A stretch of 64,000 bases of DNA from the NCBI RefSeq assembly GCF_003989795.1, contig NZ_RZHG01000027.1:1-64000 (forward strand). The letters run 5' to 3'. The notes under the pieces were generated by a model that saw nothing but the letters and a program-made list of their open reading frames with translations, did no database searches and was not told the origin of the DNA. Numbering within the stretch: position 1 is the stretch's first letter; each line of letters begins with the position of its first letter. The position numbers were made by a program, and so were the translations under genes. This document shows, one piece after another, positions 55,168-64,000 of the stretch. This DNA is from Vreelandella andesensis. GTDB taxonomy: Bacteria; Pseudomonadota; Gammaproteobacteria; Pseudomonadales; Halomonadaceae.

Positions 55168-58100
55168 AGCTTCCCGCCTATCACTAACATGCAGGGGGTG
55201 AGCAAGAGTGTTAGGGCGGTGGCGAAGGTGAGGCCACCAGCAATCGCGCTGGACATTTGTGTCCACCACTGAGCGGAAGGGGCGTTAAATCCTAACGCGG
55301 GAGCAAACAGGTTAACGTTGATGCCTAATACCATCGGCATTAGCCCCAGTACGGTGGTAATAGCGGTAAGCAATACGGGGCGCAGGCGCAGGGTGCCCGC
55401 TTCTAGTGCTGCTTCTGCCGGGGCCATACCTTGGCGACGCAATTCGTTGTAGGTATCGATCAAGACAATATTGTTGTTTACCACAATACCCGCCAGGGCG
55501 ATAACGCCCATGCCCACCATGACAATACCAAACGCTTGGCCCGTAATCAGCAGCCCCATCAAAACGCCCGCAGTGGAAAATACGATAGCCGATAGCACTA
55601 ACGCTGCTTGGTAGTAGCTATTGAACTGTGTCACCAGAATCAGTGCCATTAAGCCAATGGCGATCAAGAAAGCGCTGATCAAAAACCGCATCGATTCTTG
55701 TTGATCTTCTTGCTCGCCTGCCACGTTAACCATCAAGCCATCGGCTAGCTGGCCTTGGCCTGCATCCAGTAGCGCCCGCAACCGCTCATCGGCTAAATAG
55801 CCTGGTGCTAAATCAGCCTCAATGGTGATAGCGCGGCGTCCATCGATTCGGTTCAGGGTGCCTACTTTGGGGGCGGGCGTAATGTCTACGAAGTGAGCAA
55901 TAGGCACTTGGCCCCGGTTGGTGTTGATCGTCAGTCGTTCGAGTTGGTCGAGAGTTCGCCAGTGCTTTGGTAACCGCACGCGAATATCGACCTCGTCGGT
56001 AACAGTGGGCGGGCGGTAGTTAGCAACTTGAAGGCCGGTGGTGAGTAGCTGTACGGCACTGCCAATGGTGGTGACATCGGTGCCCATGCGGGCAGCTGCC
56101 TCTCGGTCAACTTTTATCTGCCACTCAACCCCTGGCAAGCTGCGGTTATCCTGTACATCGGTAAAGCCGCCTAGCTCGCGCATTAGTGCTGTAATTTGGT
56201 CAACACCGGTATTAGCGATGTCTGGATCGGTGGCGCTAACTTCCAGCACAATCGGCTTACCGCCACCAGGCCCCATTTCCTGTTCGCGAAACTCGAGCGT
56301 GATGCCGGGTAGTTCTTGGGTGCGCTCGGCCATGTCAGCCAAAATCGTGTTGGCAGGACGGCGCTGATACCAGTCTACAAATTGAAACTGCAGCATCCCG
56401 ATCACATCATTGCCCATTTGCTGGTTAGGCACAGCAAAAGAGCGCGCATAAAGGGCTTCGACTTCGGCCATGTTGCCCAAGCGGCTCTCTACCCGCTGTA
56501 GAATGGCATCGGTTTCGTCAGCGGAAAAATCGCCTCGTGCACGCACCAGAACCTGCGCGCTGTCGGGTTCTACACTGGGAAAGAAATCAACGCCATGGTT
56601 AAAGCGCGCATAGCCAGTGTACAGCAGTGCAATTAACAGCACCGCAAACACCAGTACCCAGGCAGGATGCTGCAGCAAGCGCCCTAGTACGCGGCGATAG
56701 CCACGTCCCAGGGACGTGCTTTCATCGATAGGGCCAGCGCCAGCAGTCGCTGTATGGGATGTGCGGGTAAACAGTCGACCCAGGGTGGGCAGAAACACCA
56801 ACGCCATGGCGAGCGACGCAAGAAGGCATAGGATGACGGTGGCAGGCAGGTACTTCATAAACTGGCCAACCACGCCAGGCCAAAACAGCAGCGGCAGAAA
56901 TACCGCAAGCGTTGTCGCGGTAGACGCAATAACCGGCCAGCTCATGCGTGTTGCCGCATTCAGCCACGCCTGATGGGGTGTTTGCCCTTCATGCAAGTGG
57001 CGGTCAGCAAGTTCACTGACCACAATTGCACCATCCACTAGCATGCCAGCCACTAAAATCAGCGCGAATAGCACCACAACATTGAGTGTAAAGCCAAACG
57101 CCCAAACGAGTAGAATGCCGGTTAAAAACGCGCCAGGTATGGTTAGGCCTACCAGCAGGGCCATGCGCCAGCCCATGACCGCCACCACGACAATCAATAC
57201 CAGTACCACGGCGGTTAGCACGTTATTTAATAGCTCAGAGAGCATGTTTTGAACCGTTACCGACTCATCCAAAATCGTAGTGATGCGCAGTTGTTCCGGC
57301 AGCAGGTCGTCTGCCTGGGCAAAGCGATCTTTTACCGCGTCAATGGTGGCGATGATATTCGCCCCAGCGCGTTTGGAAATTTCCAGCACGACCGCAGGCT
57401 GGCCATCGATACGGGCAAACCCTTCAGGGTCTTTGTAGGTCGGCAAAATCCACGCAACATCGCCGAACGTGACCACTTGATCACCGTCAACTTTGACTGG
57501 CATGTCCATGACATCGTCTAACGATTCGATAATGCCCGGCACTTTTAGCGCCAACCGCCCGGCTCCTGTATCCAAACTGCCAGCAGCTACTAAGCGATTA
57601 TTGCGTGAGATTTGATTAAACAGCATATCGAAATCAACGCCGTAGCTTTCCAATACCAGCGGGTCGACGATGATCTCAAGTAAGTCCTCGCGGTCACCGG
57701 CAATGTCGACCTCTAGAACGTCGGCAATGCCTTCTATTTCCTCTTTCAAGCGACGTGCAATGGTGACACGTTCGCGGGTATCCAGTTCGCCAGATAGGCC
57801 GATGCTTAGCACCGGAAACTCGGAGACGTTAACTTCCATGACTCGCGGTTCATCCGCTTCATCCGGTAAGCTGCTGCGTGCAATATCCACGCGTTCACGC
57901 ACATCGGAGAGCGCTGTGTCCGGGTCAAAACCAGGGTCAAACTCCAACGTTACCGAACCATGCCCTTCGCTGGACTGGGCGGTAAACTTGCGCAGTCCTT
58001 CTATACCGCGCAGTTCCTGTTCCATTGGCCGGATCAGCAGGCGCTCTCCATCTTCCGGGCTGACCCCTTCCAGCGAAAGTGCGACATAAATAATCGGGAT

Positions 58101-58226
58101 GGTGACGTCTGGGTTGGCTTCTTTCGGAATCATCTGCCAAGCGGTTGTACCCGCCAGAAACAGGCCAACCAGCAGTAGCAGGGTGGTTCGTGTATGGGTT
58201 AGCGCCGCATTAATTAACTGACGCAT
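55152..58226 (-). CDS. RND-family efflux transporter, inner-membrane component
   Basis: The 1,024-residue protein has the RND plan: helix 1, a large periplasmic loop, helices 2-6, a duplicated second half and 12 helices in total. Helix 4 reads AGMLVDGAIVV, so the first Asp (398) of the usual Asp-Asp proton pair is kept and the second is Gly. This form is common in one branch of these pumps. Substrate cannot be told from sequence. The ATG at 58226 has AGGAAGG five bases upstream. It overlaps the membrane-fusion gene by 17 bases. No outer-membrane channel gene follows. Confidence 0.92.
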   Translation of the reverse strand: MRQLINAALTHTRTTLLLLVGLFLAGTTAWQMIPKEANPDVTIPIIYVALSLEGVSPEDGERLLIRPMEQELRGIEGLRKFTAQSSEGHGSVTLEFDPGFDPDTALSDVRERVDIARSSLPDEADEPRVMEVNVSEFPVLSIGLSGELDTRERVTIARRLKEEIEGIADVLEVDIAGDREDLLEIIVDPLVLESYGVDFDMLFNQISRNNRLVAAGSLDTGAGRLALKVPGIIESLDDVMDMPVKVDGDQVVTFGDVAWILPTYKDPEGFARIDGQPAVVLEISKRAGANIIATIDAVKDRFAQADDLLPEQLRITTILDESVTVQNMLSELLNNVLTAVVLVLIVVVAVMGWRMALLVGLTIPGAFLTGILLVWAFGFTLNVVVLFALILVAGMLVDGAIVVSELADRHLHEGQTPHQAWLNAATRMSWPVIASTATTLAVFLPLLFWPGVVGQFMKYLPATVILCLLASLAMALVFLPTLGRLFTRTSHTATAGAGPIDESTSLGRGYRRVLGRLLQHPAWVLVFAVLLIALLYTGYARFNHGVDFFPSVEPDSAQVLVRARGDFSADETDAILQRVESRLGNMAEVEALYARSFAVPNQQMGNDVIGMLQFQFVDWYQRRPANTILADMAERTQELPGITLEFREQEMGPGGGKPIVLEVSATDPDIANTGVDQITALMRELGGFTDVQDNRSLPGVEWQIKVDREAAARMGTDVTTIGSAVQLLTTGLQVANYRPPTVTDEVDIRVRLPKHWRTLDQLERLTINTNRGQVPIAHFVDITPAPKVGTLNRIDGRRAITIEADLAPGYLADERLRALLDAGQGQLADGLMVNVAGEQEDQQESMRFLISAFLIAIGLMALILVTQFNSYYQAALVLSAIVFSTAGVLMGLLITGQAFGIVMVGMGVIALAGIVVNNNIVLIDTYNELRRQGMAPAEAALEAGTLRLRPVLLTAITTVLGLMPMVLGINVNLFAPALGFNAPSAQWWTQMSSAIAGGLTFATALTLLLTPCMLVIGGKLRHEA

Positions 58227-59319
58227 GACCACCTTCCTGAGTAGCCCTGCCTTCCTCGGTAAACACAGGTGTTACGGTTTCGCCAGGGCTGACTAAGCCT
58301 GCGCCCAGGGTGATCAACTGCACCGGGTTGGGCAAGCCGGTAACATAAGCGCGCTCGGTATCAGCACTCACCAGTTCAATAGCCGTTTGGGCGACGCGGT
58401 TATTATCAACCACGTGTTTGATGGATAATTGTCCCTGCTCATCTAGGCTAAAAAGGGCAGGTGACAAGGTATGCACCAGACGAGGTTGCAACGTTACGGT
58501 GAATTCAGCGCTACCGCCTGCTAAACGTTGTCTTTCAGGGTTGTCGAGGGTTACTTCGAGATAGAACGTGCGGGTGGCTTCCTCTGCACGGTTGCTAATA
58601 TAAGATACTTCGCCAGATAGTGACTGGCCATTTAGCAGTCGCGCGCTAACCGGTAAACCAACGCTTAATTTGCCGATTTGTTGTTGAGGCACCCACGCTG
58701 TTCCGGTTAAACGCCGGTCGTCGATCAGTCGTGCCCACTCTTCACCCGGCTGCAGTAAGTCGCCTAGTTCTACTTGAACGCGGTCCAGCACTCCCTCAAA
58801 GGGCGCGGTGGGGCGCGTGTTGCTTAACTGCTTTTCTAATTGAGCAACCTGGGCAGCGCTGGCGCTTAACGCACTTTGTCGGCGCAGCAATTCGGGTTGA
58901 GAAATCAGCTCGCGACGACGTAGGTTTTGAGCGCCTGCGTATTCCGCTTGAGCAAGCGCTAATTCATCACGTGCCTGCTGTAAACGTTGCGGCAGGGCGT
59001 CGTTATCCAAAACCAGCAGGGTGTCTCCTTGGCGAACCGATTCTCCCTGAGCCACTGGCTTTTCTGTGACATAACCTGTCACGTTGGCGCGCAGTAGAGC
59101 TTCTCTTTGCGCCGTTAACTGGCCTTGCAGCACGTATTTGGGAATATAGGGTGTGCTCTGTTGGGTAACCACTTCTACACGGGGTGTTGCGTCGCGTTCA
59201 GTGGTATTTGCTTCAGGCGGCGTGCTTTGGAACCGCTGGAAATCGCCAACGGCTAGCCATATCACAAGCGCCAGAACCAGCAGGCTAGCAAGCGCGTAAG
59301 AGTAGGGAATTCGTCGCAT
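58210..59319 (-). CDS. RND efflux periplasmic adaptor (membrane fusion protein)
   Basis: The 369-residue protein has an N-terminal anchor helix (about 7-24), a biotinyl-lipoyl-like beta domain split by a long alpha-helical hairpin (about 105-170: QARDELALAQAEYAGAQ), and beta-barrel and membrane-proximal domains. It bridges the RND pump to an outer-membrane channel. It is first in the operon with the pump. The upstream gap contains a 17-base-period direct repeat. Confidence 0.93.
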   Translation of the reverse strand: MRRIPYSYALASLLVLALVIWLAVGDFQRFQSTPPEANTTERDATPRVEVVTQQSTPYIPKYVLQGQLTAQREALLRANVTGYVTEKPVAQGESVRQGDTLLVLDNDALPQRLQQARDELALAQAEYAGAQNLRRRELISQPELLRRQSALSASAAQVAQLEKQLSNTRPTAPFEGVLDRVQVELGDLLQPGEEWARLIDDRRLTGTAWVPQQQIGKLSVGLPVSARLLNGQSLSGEVSYISNRAEEATRTFYLEVTLDNPERQRLAGGSAEFTVTLQPRLVHTLSPALFSLDEQGQLSIKHVVDNNRVAQTAIELVSADTERAYVTGLPNPVQLITLGAGLVSPGETVTPVFTEEGRATQEGGHASVN

Positions 59320-59364
59320 GGGGTGTTTATATCCGTATTAACCCAAAAAAAATCACACAAGATA

Positions 59365-59395
59365 AGATATGCTGAGAGGATAGATATGCTAAGAG
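59365..59395. repeat. Direct repeat in the adaptor-mdh divergent gap
   Basis: AGATATGCTGAGAG (59365) and AGATATGCTAAGAG (59382) differ at one of 14 bases, 17 bases apart. The position, 45-75 bases before the efflux adaptor start, would suit a regulator, but it may be another chance tandem duplication. Confidence 0.6.
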
Positions 59396-59588
59396 CCAAG
59401 GCTTAGCGACCCACACACCTTAGCGCAACTGGTGTCTGGCAGCGAGTCCCCTGCCGCTGTGAGGGCGGGTAGTAGCCTCATGTATGATTGAGTTTTTGTA
59501 CATCTGGGCATACCATCTTTGCATCTTGAGTTCCGTCGACTCACTTTCAGGCGAGAACTCTTCCTAGGCGAACCATCAAGGAGCAATG

Positions 59589-60563
59589 ATGAAAGATCCT
59601 GTACGTATTGCGATTACCGGCGGTGCCGGCCAGATTAGCTATTCTCTTATTTTCCGCATCGCCGCTGGCGATATGCTGGGGCCGGATCAGCCCGTCATTC
59701 TCCAGCTTCTCGAAATTCCCCAAGCCATGGACGCCCTGAATGGCGTTGTCATGGAAGTTAACGACTGTGCCTTCCCGCTGGTACAAGAAATTGTTGCCAC
59801 TGATGATCCGAACGTTGCATTTAAAGATGCCGATTTTGCCTTACTGGTAGGTGCACGTCCGCGTGGTCCGGGTATGGAGCGTAAAGATCTGCTGGAAGCT
59901 AACGCCGCGATCTTCTCTGTGCAAGGTAAAGCAATGAACGATCACGCTAGCCGTGATGTGAAAGTGCTGGTTGTTGGTAACCCGGCTAACACCAACGCCT
60001 TGATTGCTTCTTGCAATGCACCGGATCTTGACGCAGGTCAGTTCACTGCGATGACGCGCTTGGACCACAACCGTGCGCTGACGCAGCTGGCTCAGAAAAC
60101 CGGCAAGCACGTCACCGACGTTGACAGCATGATTATCTGGGGCAACCACAGTGCTACCCAGTACCCGGATCTGGCGCAGTGCAAGGTCGACGGCAAAGCC
60201 GCCTTTGATCTGGTTGAGCGTGACTGGTACGAAAACGACTTTATTCCAACGGTACAGCAGCGCGGTGCGGCGATCATCAAAGCACGCGGCGCGTCTTCTG
60301 CGGCATCTGCAGCGTCTTCAGCCATTGACCACATGCGTGATTGGGCGCTAGGTTGCGATGGTATCGTCAGCATGGCGATTCCGTCTGACGGCAGCTACGG
60401 CATTGAAGAAGGCATCATCTACTCCTACCCGGTTCGTTGCCAAGGTGGCAAATATGAAATCGTTCAGGGCTTCGAGCTAGACGCCTTCAGCAAAGAGAAG
60501 ATGCAGGCTACCGAGAAAGAACTGCGTGAAGAGCGCGCGGCTGTTGAGCACCTGCTCGGCTAA
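59589..60563 (+). CDS. mdh: Malate dehydrogenase (type 2)
   Basis: The 324-residue NAD-dependent enzyme has the nucleotide loop [12 protein letters not shown], catalytic region [34 protein letters not shown] and [11 protein letters not shown] with active-site His. The type with TRLDHNRA is shared with Pseudomonas-like and plant-type enzymes. ATGs at 59586 and 59589 are in frame; the second is better spaced from AAGGAG. It serves the TCA cycle and links to pckA. Confidence 0.96.
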   Translation: MKDPVRIAITGGAGQISYSLIFRIAAGDMLGPDQPVILQLLEIPQAMDALNGVVMEVNDCAFPLVQEIVATDDPNVAFKDADFALLVGARPRGPGMERKDLLEANAAIFSVQGKAMNDHASRDVKVLVVGNPANTNALIASCNAPDLDAGQFTAMTRLDHNRALTQLAQKTGKHVTDVDSMIIWGNHSATQYPDLAQCKVDGKAAFDLVERDWYENDFIPTVQQRGAAIIKARGASSAASAASSAIDHMRDWALGCDGIVSMAIPSDGSYGIEEGIIYSYPVRCQGGKYEIVQGFELDAFSKEKMQATEKELREERAAVEHLLG

Positions 60564-60616
60564 TGACGCTGGCTAGCGTTCTTTGAGCAGTTTTAAGAAC
60601 AATGCCCAGTAATACG

Positions 60617-60650
60617 AAACCCCGGAAGCTTAATGCTTGCGGGGTTTTTT
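60617..60650 (+). terminator. Terminator of mdh
   Basis: The outer stem AAACCCCG/CGGGGTTT with an inner AAGC/GCTT pairing (60617-60647) ends in six T residues. Confidence 0.92.
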
Positions 60651-60678
60651 AGTTGGCGGTTAGCGCAACAAAATGAAG

Positions 60679-61335
60679 TCAATCCCGCAGGCTCATAATC
60701 CGCCACTGCCGCTCTTCGGCCACTTGGCGCAGAGTCTCGTCGGGGTCGACGGCAACCGGGTGTTCTACTTGTTCAAGCAAGGGGAGGTCATTGTGAGAAT
60801 CGCTGTAAAACCATGCGCCATCCAGCGTGAACTCCTGGCCCTCAAGCCACTGCTTTAAGCGGGTCACCTTTCCTTCACGGTAGCTTGGGATGCCAGCCAC
60901 ACGGCCGGTATAGCGGCCATCTACTCGCTCTGGGTCAACGGCAATCAAGTCATCCACGCCCAAACGCTCGGCGATGGGAGCGGTGATAAAGTGATTAGTT
61001 GCGGTAATGATTAGCAGCGTATCGCCTCTGGTGCGATGACGAGCCAGCAGTTCCTCTGCTTTAGGCAAAATATTCGGCTCGATTTTGCTGGCCATAAACT
61101 GCTGATGCCAAGAAGCTAACTGCTCTGGTGTGTTGTCAGCCAATGGCTTCAACGCCATTTCCAGAAAAGCCGCCATGTCTAACGTGCCCGCGTTGTAGTC
61201 CGCCATAAAGCGCTCATTGGCCTCGCGGTAGGCAATGGGATCAACGGCTCCCTGTTCGAGCAAAAACTCGCCCCAGGCATGATCGCTGTCGATGGATATC
61301 AGCGTATTATCCAAATCGAAAATAGCCAGACTCAC
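60679..61335 (-). CDS. HAD-family phosphatase (SerB/histidinol-phosphatase-like)
   Basis: The 218-residue HAD-IB phosphatase has motif I FDLDNTLISID, motif II ITATNHF and motif IV FYSDSHNDLPLL. It lies next to rppH-ptsP as the Pseudomonas homologue PA0335 does, which I recall being linked to histidinol phosphate dephosphorylation. SerB-like phosphoserine phosphatase activity is the alternative. The gene is on the minus strand and divergent from rppH. Confidence 0.88.
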   Translation of the reverse strand: MSLAIFDLDNTLISIDSDHAWGEFLLEQGAVDPIAYREANERFMADYNAGTLDMAAFLEMALKPLADNTPEQLASWHQQFMASKIEPNILPKAEELLARHRTRGDTLLIITATNHFITAPIAERLGVDDLIAVDPERVDGRYTGRVAGIPSYREGKVTRLKQWLEGQEFTLDGAWFYSDSHNDLPLLEQVEHPVAVDPDETLRQVAEERQWRIMSLRD

Positions 61336-61356
61336 GGCGCTCCCCTTATCATTATG

Positions 61357-61419
61357 TTGGTCTTAAATACAATTAACTTGGTCTTAAATACAGTTATTTG
61401 GTCGTTGATGCAGCTAATT
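61357..61419. repeat. Three 21-bp tandem repeats between the HAD phosphatase and rppH
   Basis: TTGGTCTTAAATACAATTAAC (61357) and TTGGTCTTAAATACAGTTATT (61378) are near identical; a third, more diverged copy begins at 61399. Period is 21 bases. Confidence 0.93.
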
Positions 61420-61572
61420 TGGTTGTGAATATTGCTCGTTAGCGATGTTTCGCGAAGCGCCGGATTATCGCAGAGTCACCTTGGTTTAACCACTTAGCGT
61501 TATATTGTATTGATACGCTTGTCTCCCTTGTGGAAAAATGGGGACAACTAAAAATTTATTAAGGTGATGTCC

Positions 61573-62070
61573 GTGATCGACGCTGACGGCTTTCGCCCCA
61601 ATGTTGGCATTATTATTGCCAATAGCCAGGGGCAGCTGCTTTGGGCGCGTCGTGTAGGGCAAAACGCGTGGCAGTTTCCCCAGGGAGGCATCAAGGCAAA
61701 CGAAACACCACAACAAGCGCTTTTTCGTGAGCTTTTTGAGGAGATCGGCTTAACCGCCGACGATGTTGATATTGTCGCCTGTACCCGGGGATGGCTGCGC
61801 TACCGTCTGCCACGACGCATGATACGCACCCACTCGTGGCCGGTTTGTATCGGCCAAAAGCAGAAGTGGTTTTTACTCAAGATTCGCTGCCATGAAAATC
61901 GAATCTGTATGACGGCAACGCCTAGCCCCGAGTTTGATGGTTGGCGCTGGGTAAGTTACTGGTACCCACTGGGGCAAGTGGTGCCGTTTAAACGTGAGGT
62001 ATATCGGCGTGCGCTGCGGGAGCTTTCTCCTCGCGTTCAGCGCTTGGCGCAACAAGGTAACGATGGATAA
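61573..62070 (+). CDS. rppH: RNA pyrophosphohydrolase
   Basis: The 165-residue Nudix enzyme begins [16 protein letters not shown] and contains [28 protein letters not shown], with the Nudix box intact. It removes pyrophosphate from RNA 5' ends and starts mRNA decay. The GTG at 61573 gives the family N-terminus and lies 6 bases after AAGGTG; the ATG at 61567 is too close to it. It precedes ptsP, as in pseudomonads and enterics. Confidence 0.95.
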   Translation: MIDADGFRPNVGIIIANSQGQLLWARRVGQNAWQFPQGGIKANETPQQALFRELFEEIGLTADDVDIVACTRGWLRYRLPRRMIRTHSWPVCIGQKQKWFLLKIRCHENRICMTATPSPEFDGWRWVSYWYPLGQVVPFKREVYRRALRELSPRVQRLAQQGNDG

Positions 62071-62093
62071 CGTGCATTCCACTGATTTGAGTA

Positions 62094-62175
62094 GCTGTTC
62101 TGGGGAACTGTTCTAAGCAAGATTTGCTAAGCAAGCTGTTCTAAGCAAATTGTTCTAAGAAAAACGTGCTAATGA
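62094..62175. repeat. Degenerate tandem repeats between rppH and ptsP
   Basis: TGTTCTAAGCAA-like units occur about four times, with a truncated CTAAGCAAG copy and a GTGCTAATG variant, in the 197-base gap. No hairpin terminator is seen there. Confidence 0.75.
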
Positions 62176-62267
62176 AACGGTTCAAAGTAGACAGCTCCCA
62201 GCAAACAGTGAAAGGGTGGCCGAAAAATCCCTCAGCGAGGCTAATAATAGTGAATAGTAAAACGTCC

Positions 62268-64000
62268 ATGCTTGAGGTGCTGCGACGCGTTATTCAAGAA
62301 GTGAATGGCGCACGAAACCTCGACGCCGCGCTGTCAACGATGGTACGACGCATACGCAAGGCTATGCAGACTGACGTGTGCTCTTTCTATTTATATGACA
62401 AGGAGCTTGAGTCACTTGTATTAATGGAAACGATTGGCCTTCGCACCCAAGCGGTAGGTCGCGTCGTGCTTCCGCTAGGCGAAGGTCTGGTAGGTTTAGT
62501 GGCAAAACGCAGTGAACCGCTTAATTTAGAAGATGCCCAGTCTCACTCCCACTTCCGCTATTTTGAAGCAACCGGTGAGGAGCGCTACTCAAGCTTCTTG
62601 GGAGTGCCAATCATTCATCAGCGCCTCATGTTGGGCGTGTTGGTCGTACAGCAAGCTGAAAAACGCCAGTATGACGACGAAGACGAAGCATTTCTTGTCA
62701 CTATGGCTGCTCAGTTGGCCGGTGTGCTGGCCCATGCTCTTGCCACTGGTAACCTTGCTAGGCCTGCGCTTCCAGGTGGGCAGGCCATGTTCAAAGGTGT
62801 GGCGGCTTCCCCAGGTATGGCAATGGGAGAGGCGGTAGTGATAACACCGCCCGCTGACCTGAACAGCGTACCCGATCTTATTCCTAGAGACCAAGACTAC
62901 GAAGTCGCACGGTTAAAAGAGGCCATTGGTAAAACACGTGATGAAATCCGCGCAGCGGCAGAGCGCTTGGTTAACCGTATTTCTGCTCAGGAGCTGGCGC
63001 TATTTGACGTTTATCAGCAAATGCTTGGCGAAGCGGCGCTCTCTGAAGAAGTGGAAAAGCGTATTCGTGAGGGGCAGTGGGCGCCCGGCGCGTTGGCCGA
63101 TGTCGTCCGCCGCCATGTGCAATACCTTGAGCGCGTAGACGACGACTATTTGCGTGAACGGGCGGCCGATATCCGCGATCTTGGTCGCCGTGTGCTGTCG
63201 CACCTTCAAGAAGACACGCCTTCCACCCCGGAAACCTACCCAGACAATGCCATTTTGGTAGGCGATGAAATTAGCGTTGCTATGTTGGGTGAAGTACCCA
63301 GAGACAAGCTCAAAGGACTGGTGTCAGTCCGCGGCTCGAGTACGTCGCATGTTGCTATTGTCGCTCGTGCCATGGGTATCCCTACGGTACTTGGGATGGT
63401 AGATCTGCCTTTGCCGCGCTTAAACGGCGCCCCCGTAGTGCTTGATGGCCACCGAGGGCGGCTATTTGTACGTCCAGCTGCAGAACTAAGAACACGCTAT
63501 GAAAGCCTGATTGCTGAAGAAGCAGCGCTGAGCGAGCTGCTAGAGCACGAGCAAGACCTGCCCAGTGAAACGCCGGATGGCCATACTATACCGCTAATGG
63601 TTAACACGGGGTTGGCGGTAGATGCATCGGCATTGCTTAAAAGTCGTATTGGCGGTGTAGGGTTATATCGTACCGAAGTGCCGTTTATGATTACCGAGCG
63701 CTTCCCTGGTGAAAAAGAACAAATGCGCATGTATCGCGAGCAGCTGCAAGGCTTTGCGCCACTGCCAGTCGTTATGCGAACGCTGGATATTGGCGGCGAT
63801 AAAGACCTTCCCTATTTTCCTATTGAAGAAGCAAATCCGTTTTTGGGTTGGCGAGGAATGCGAGTAACCCTCGATCATCCCGAAGTATTGATGGTGCAAC
63901 TGCGTGCCATGCTGAAAGCATCGCACGATTTGAATAATCTCTACGTGCTGTTCCCGATGATTACCAATGTGGAAGAGGTCGACGAAGCAATTCGTCTGCT
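62268..64000 (+). CDS. ptsP: Nitrogen phosphotransferase enzyme I (EI-Ntr), 3' end outside window
   Basis: The first 577 residues (of roughly 750) are present and the frame is open to the right edge without interruption. An N-terminal GAF domain (about 1-160: QTDVCSFYLYD) precedes the PTS enzyme I core with phospho-His361 in GSSTSHVAIVARAMGIPT and the C-terminal barrel GVGLYRTEVPFM and TLDIGGDKD. PtsP starts the nitrogen-related phosphorelay and GAF is thought to sense glutamine. The ATG at 62268 matches the family; a GTG at 62250 is a possible alternative. Confidence 0.96.
   Translation, partial: MLEVLRRVIQEVNGARNLDAALSTMVRRIRKAMQTDVCSFYLYDKELESLVLMETIGLRTQAVGRVVLPLGEGLVGLVAKRSEPLNLEDAQSHSHFRYFEATGEERYSSFLGVPIIHQRLMLGVLVVQQAEKRQYDDEDEAFLVTMAAQLAGVLAHALATGNLARPALPGGQAMFKGVAASPGMAMGEAVVITPPADLNSVPDLIPRDQDYEVARLKEAIGKTRDEIRAAAERLVNRISAQELALFDVYQQMLGEAALSEEVEKRIREGQWAPGALADVVRRHVQYLERVDDDYLRERAADIRDLGRRVLSHLQEDTPSTPETYPDNAILVGDEISVAMLGEVPRDKLKGLVSVRGSSTSHVAIVARAMGIPTVLGMVDLPLPRLNGAPVVLDGHRGRLFVRPAAELRTRYESLIAEEAALSELLEHEQDLPSETPDGHTIPLMVNTGLAVDASALLKSRIGGVGLYRTEVPFMITERFPGEKEQMRMYREQLQGFAPLPVVMRTLDIGGDKDLPYFPIEEANPFLGWRGMRVTLDHPEVLMVQLRAMLKASHDLNNLYVLFPMITNVEEVDEAIRL

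Noticed and set aside
61357..61419. CRISPR-like array
   Set aside because: Copies are directly adjacent without spacers and diverge from one another; this is a simple tandem repeat.
62250..64000. Possible frameshift in ptsP, because no single complete frame is closed in the window
   Set aside because: Codon-by-codon reading from 62268 shows one uninterrupted frame to the right edge with the GAF domain, phospho-His and barrel motifs in order; it is simply cut by the window.

Overview
The window looks like a chromosomal segment of a halophilic or halotolerant gammaproteobacterium, most likely of the Halomonadaceae (Halomonas and relatives). This is inferred from moderate GC content, acidic proteins, gene sets also found in pseudomonads (Lap adhesin system, HAD phosphatase-rppH-ptsP), the enteric-like order nudE-yrfG-hslR-hslO-pckA, and genes for the compatible solute glucosylglycerate. 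No rRNA, tRNA, CRISPR array, insertion sequence or prophage was found. One giant adhesin gene is cut by the left edge and ptsP by the right edge.

Layout. (1) 1-7 kb: the C-terminal end of a LapA-like RTX adhesin, a small conserved protein, then lapD and lapG on the opposite strand, so cell-surface adhesion under c-di-GMP control. (2) 7-14 kb: tesA divergent from a ybbA/ybbP-type ABC pair, an unknown exported protein, and glyA. (3) 14-16.7 kb: two surface lipoproteins (one FlgO-like) divergent from a MotB/OmpA-like protein, followed by a likely small RNA on the minus strand. (4) 17-19 kb: a two-gene operon for glucosylglycerate synthesis. (5) 19.4-27.3 kb: a sulfide/thiosulfate block with a persulfide dioxygenase-type enzyme, a DUF2892 membrane protein, a split YeeE/YedE transporter, a two-component system, the diheme cytochrome pair tsdB-tsdA, and two periplasmic thiol-redox proteins. 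(6) 27.4-29.2 kb: a glucosylglycerate phosphorylase-type GH13 enzyme. (7) 29.4-34.8 kb: nrdR-ribD-ribBX-ribH-nusB-thiL-pgpA. (8) 35-44 kb: a DUF945-like protein, lon, a PAS chemoreceptor, ilvD and a sugar-type oxidoreductase. (9) 44.5-49.7 kb: nudE, yrfG, hslR, hslO, pckA and an exported MsrB. (10) 49.7-59.3 kb: tex, gshA-dsbB, rsd and an RND efflux pair. (11) 59.6-64 kb: mdh, a HAD phosphatase, rppH and ptsP.

The most interesting signals are these. The glucosylglycerate synthesis and phosphorolysis genes, about 10 kb apart and on opposite strands, are both preceded by nearly the same sigma-54-like element (consensus TTGGCAYACAARCTGCW), which suggests one nitrogen- or stress-linked switch over both arms. 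The sulfur-oxidation block sits between them. A promoter, a long hairpin and an intrinsic terminator on the minus strand at 16.68-16.81 kb make a strong small-RNA candidate. Short tandem duplications, some of which copy the last codons and stop codon of the adjacent gene, recur in many intergenic gaps. Functions are inferred from reading translated sequence and motifs; no database search was run.
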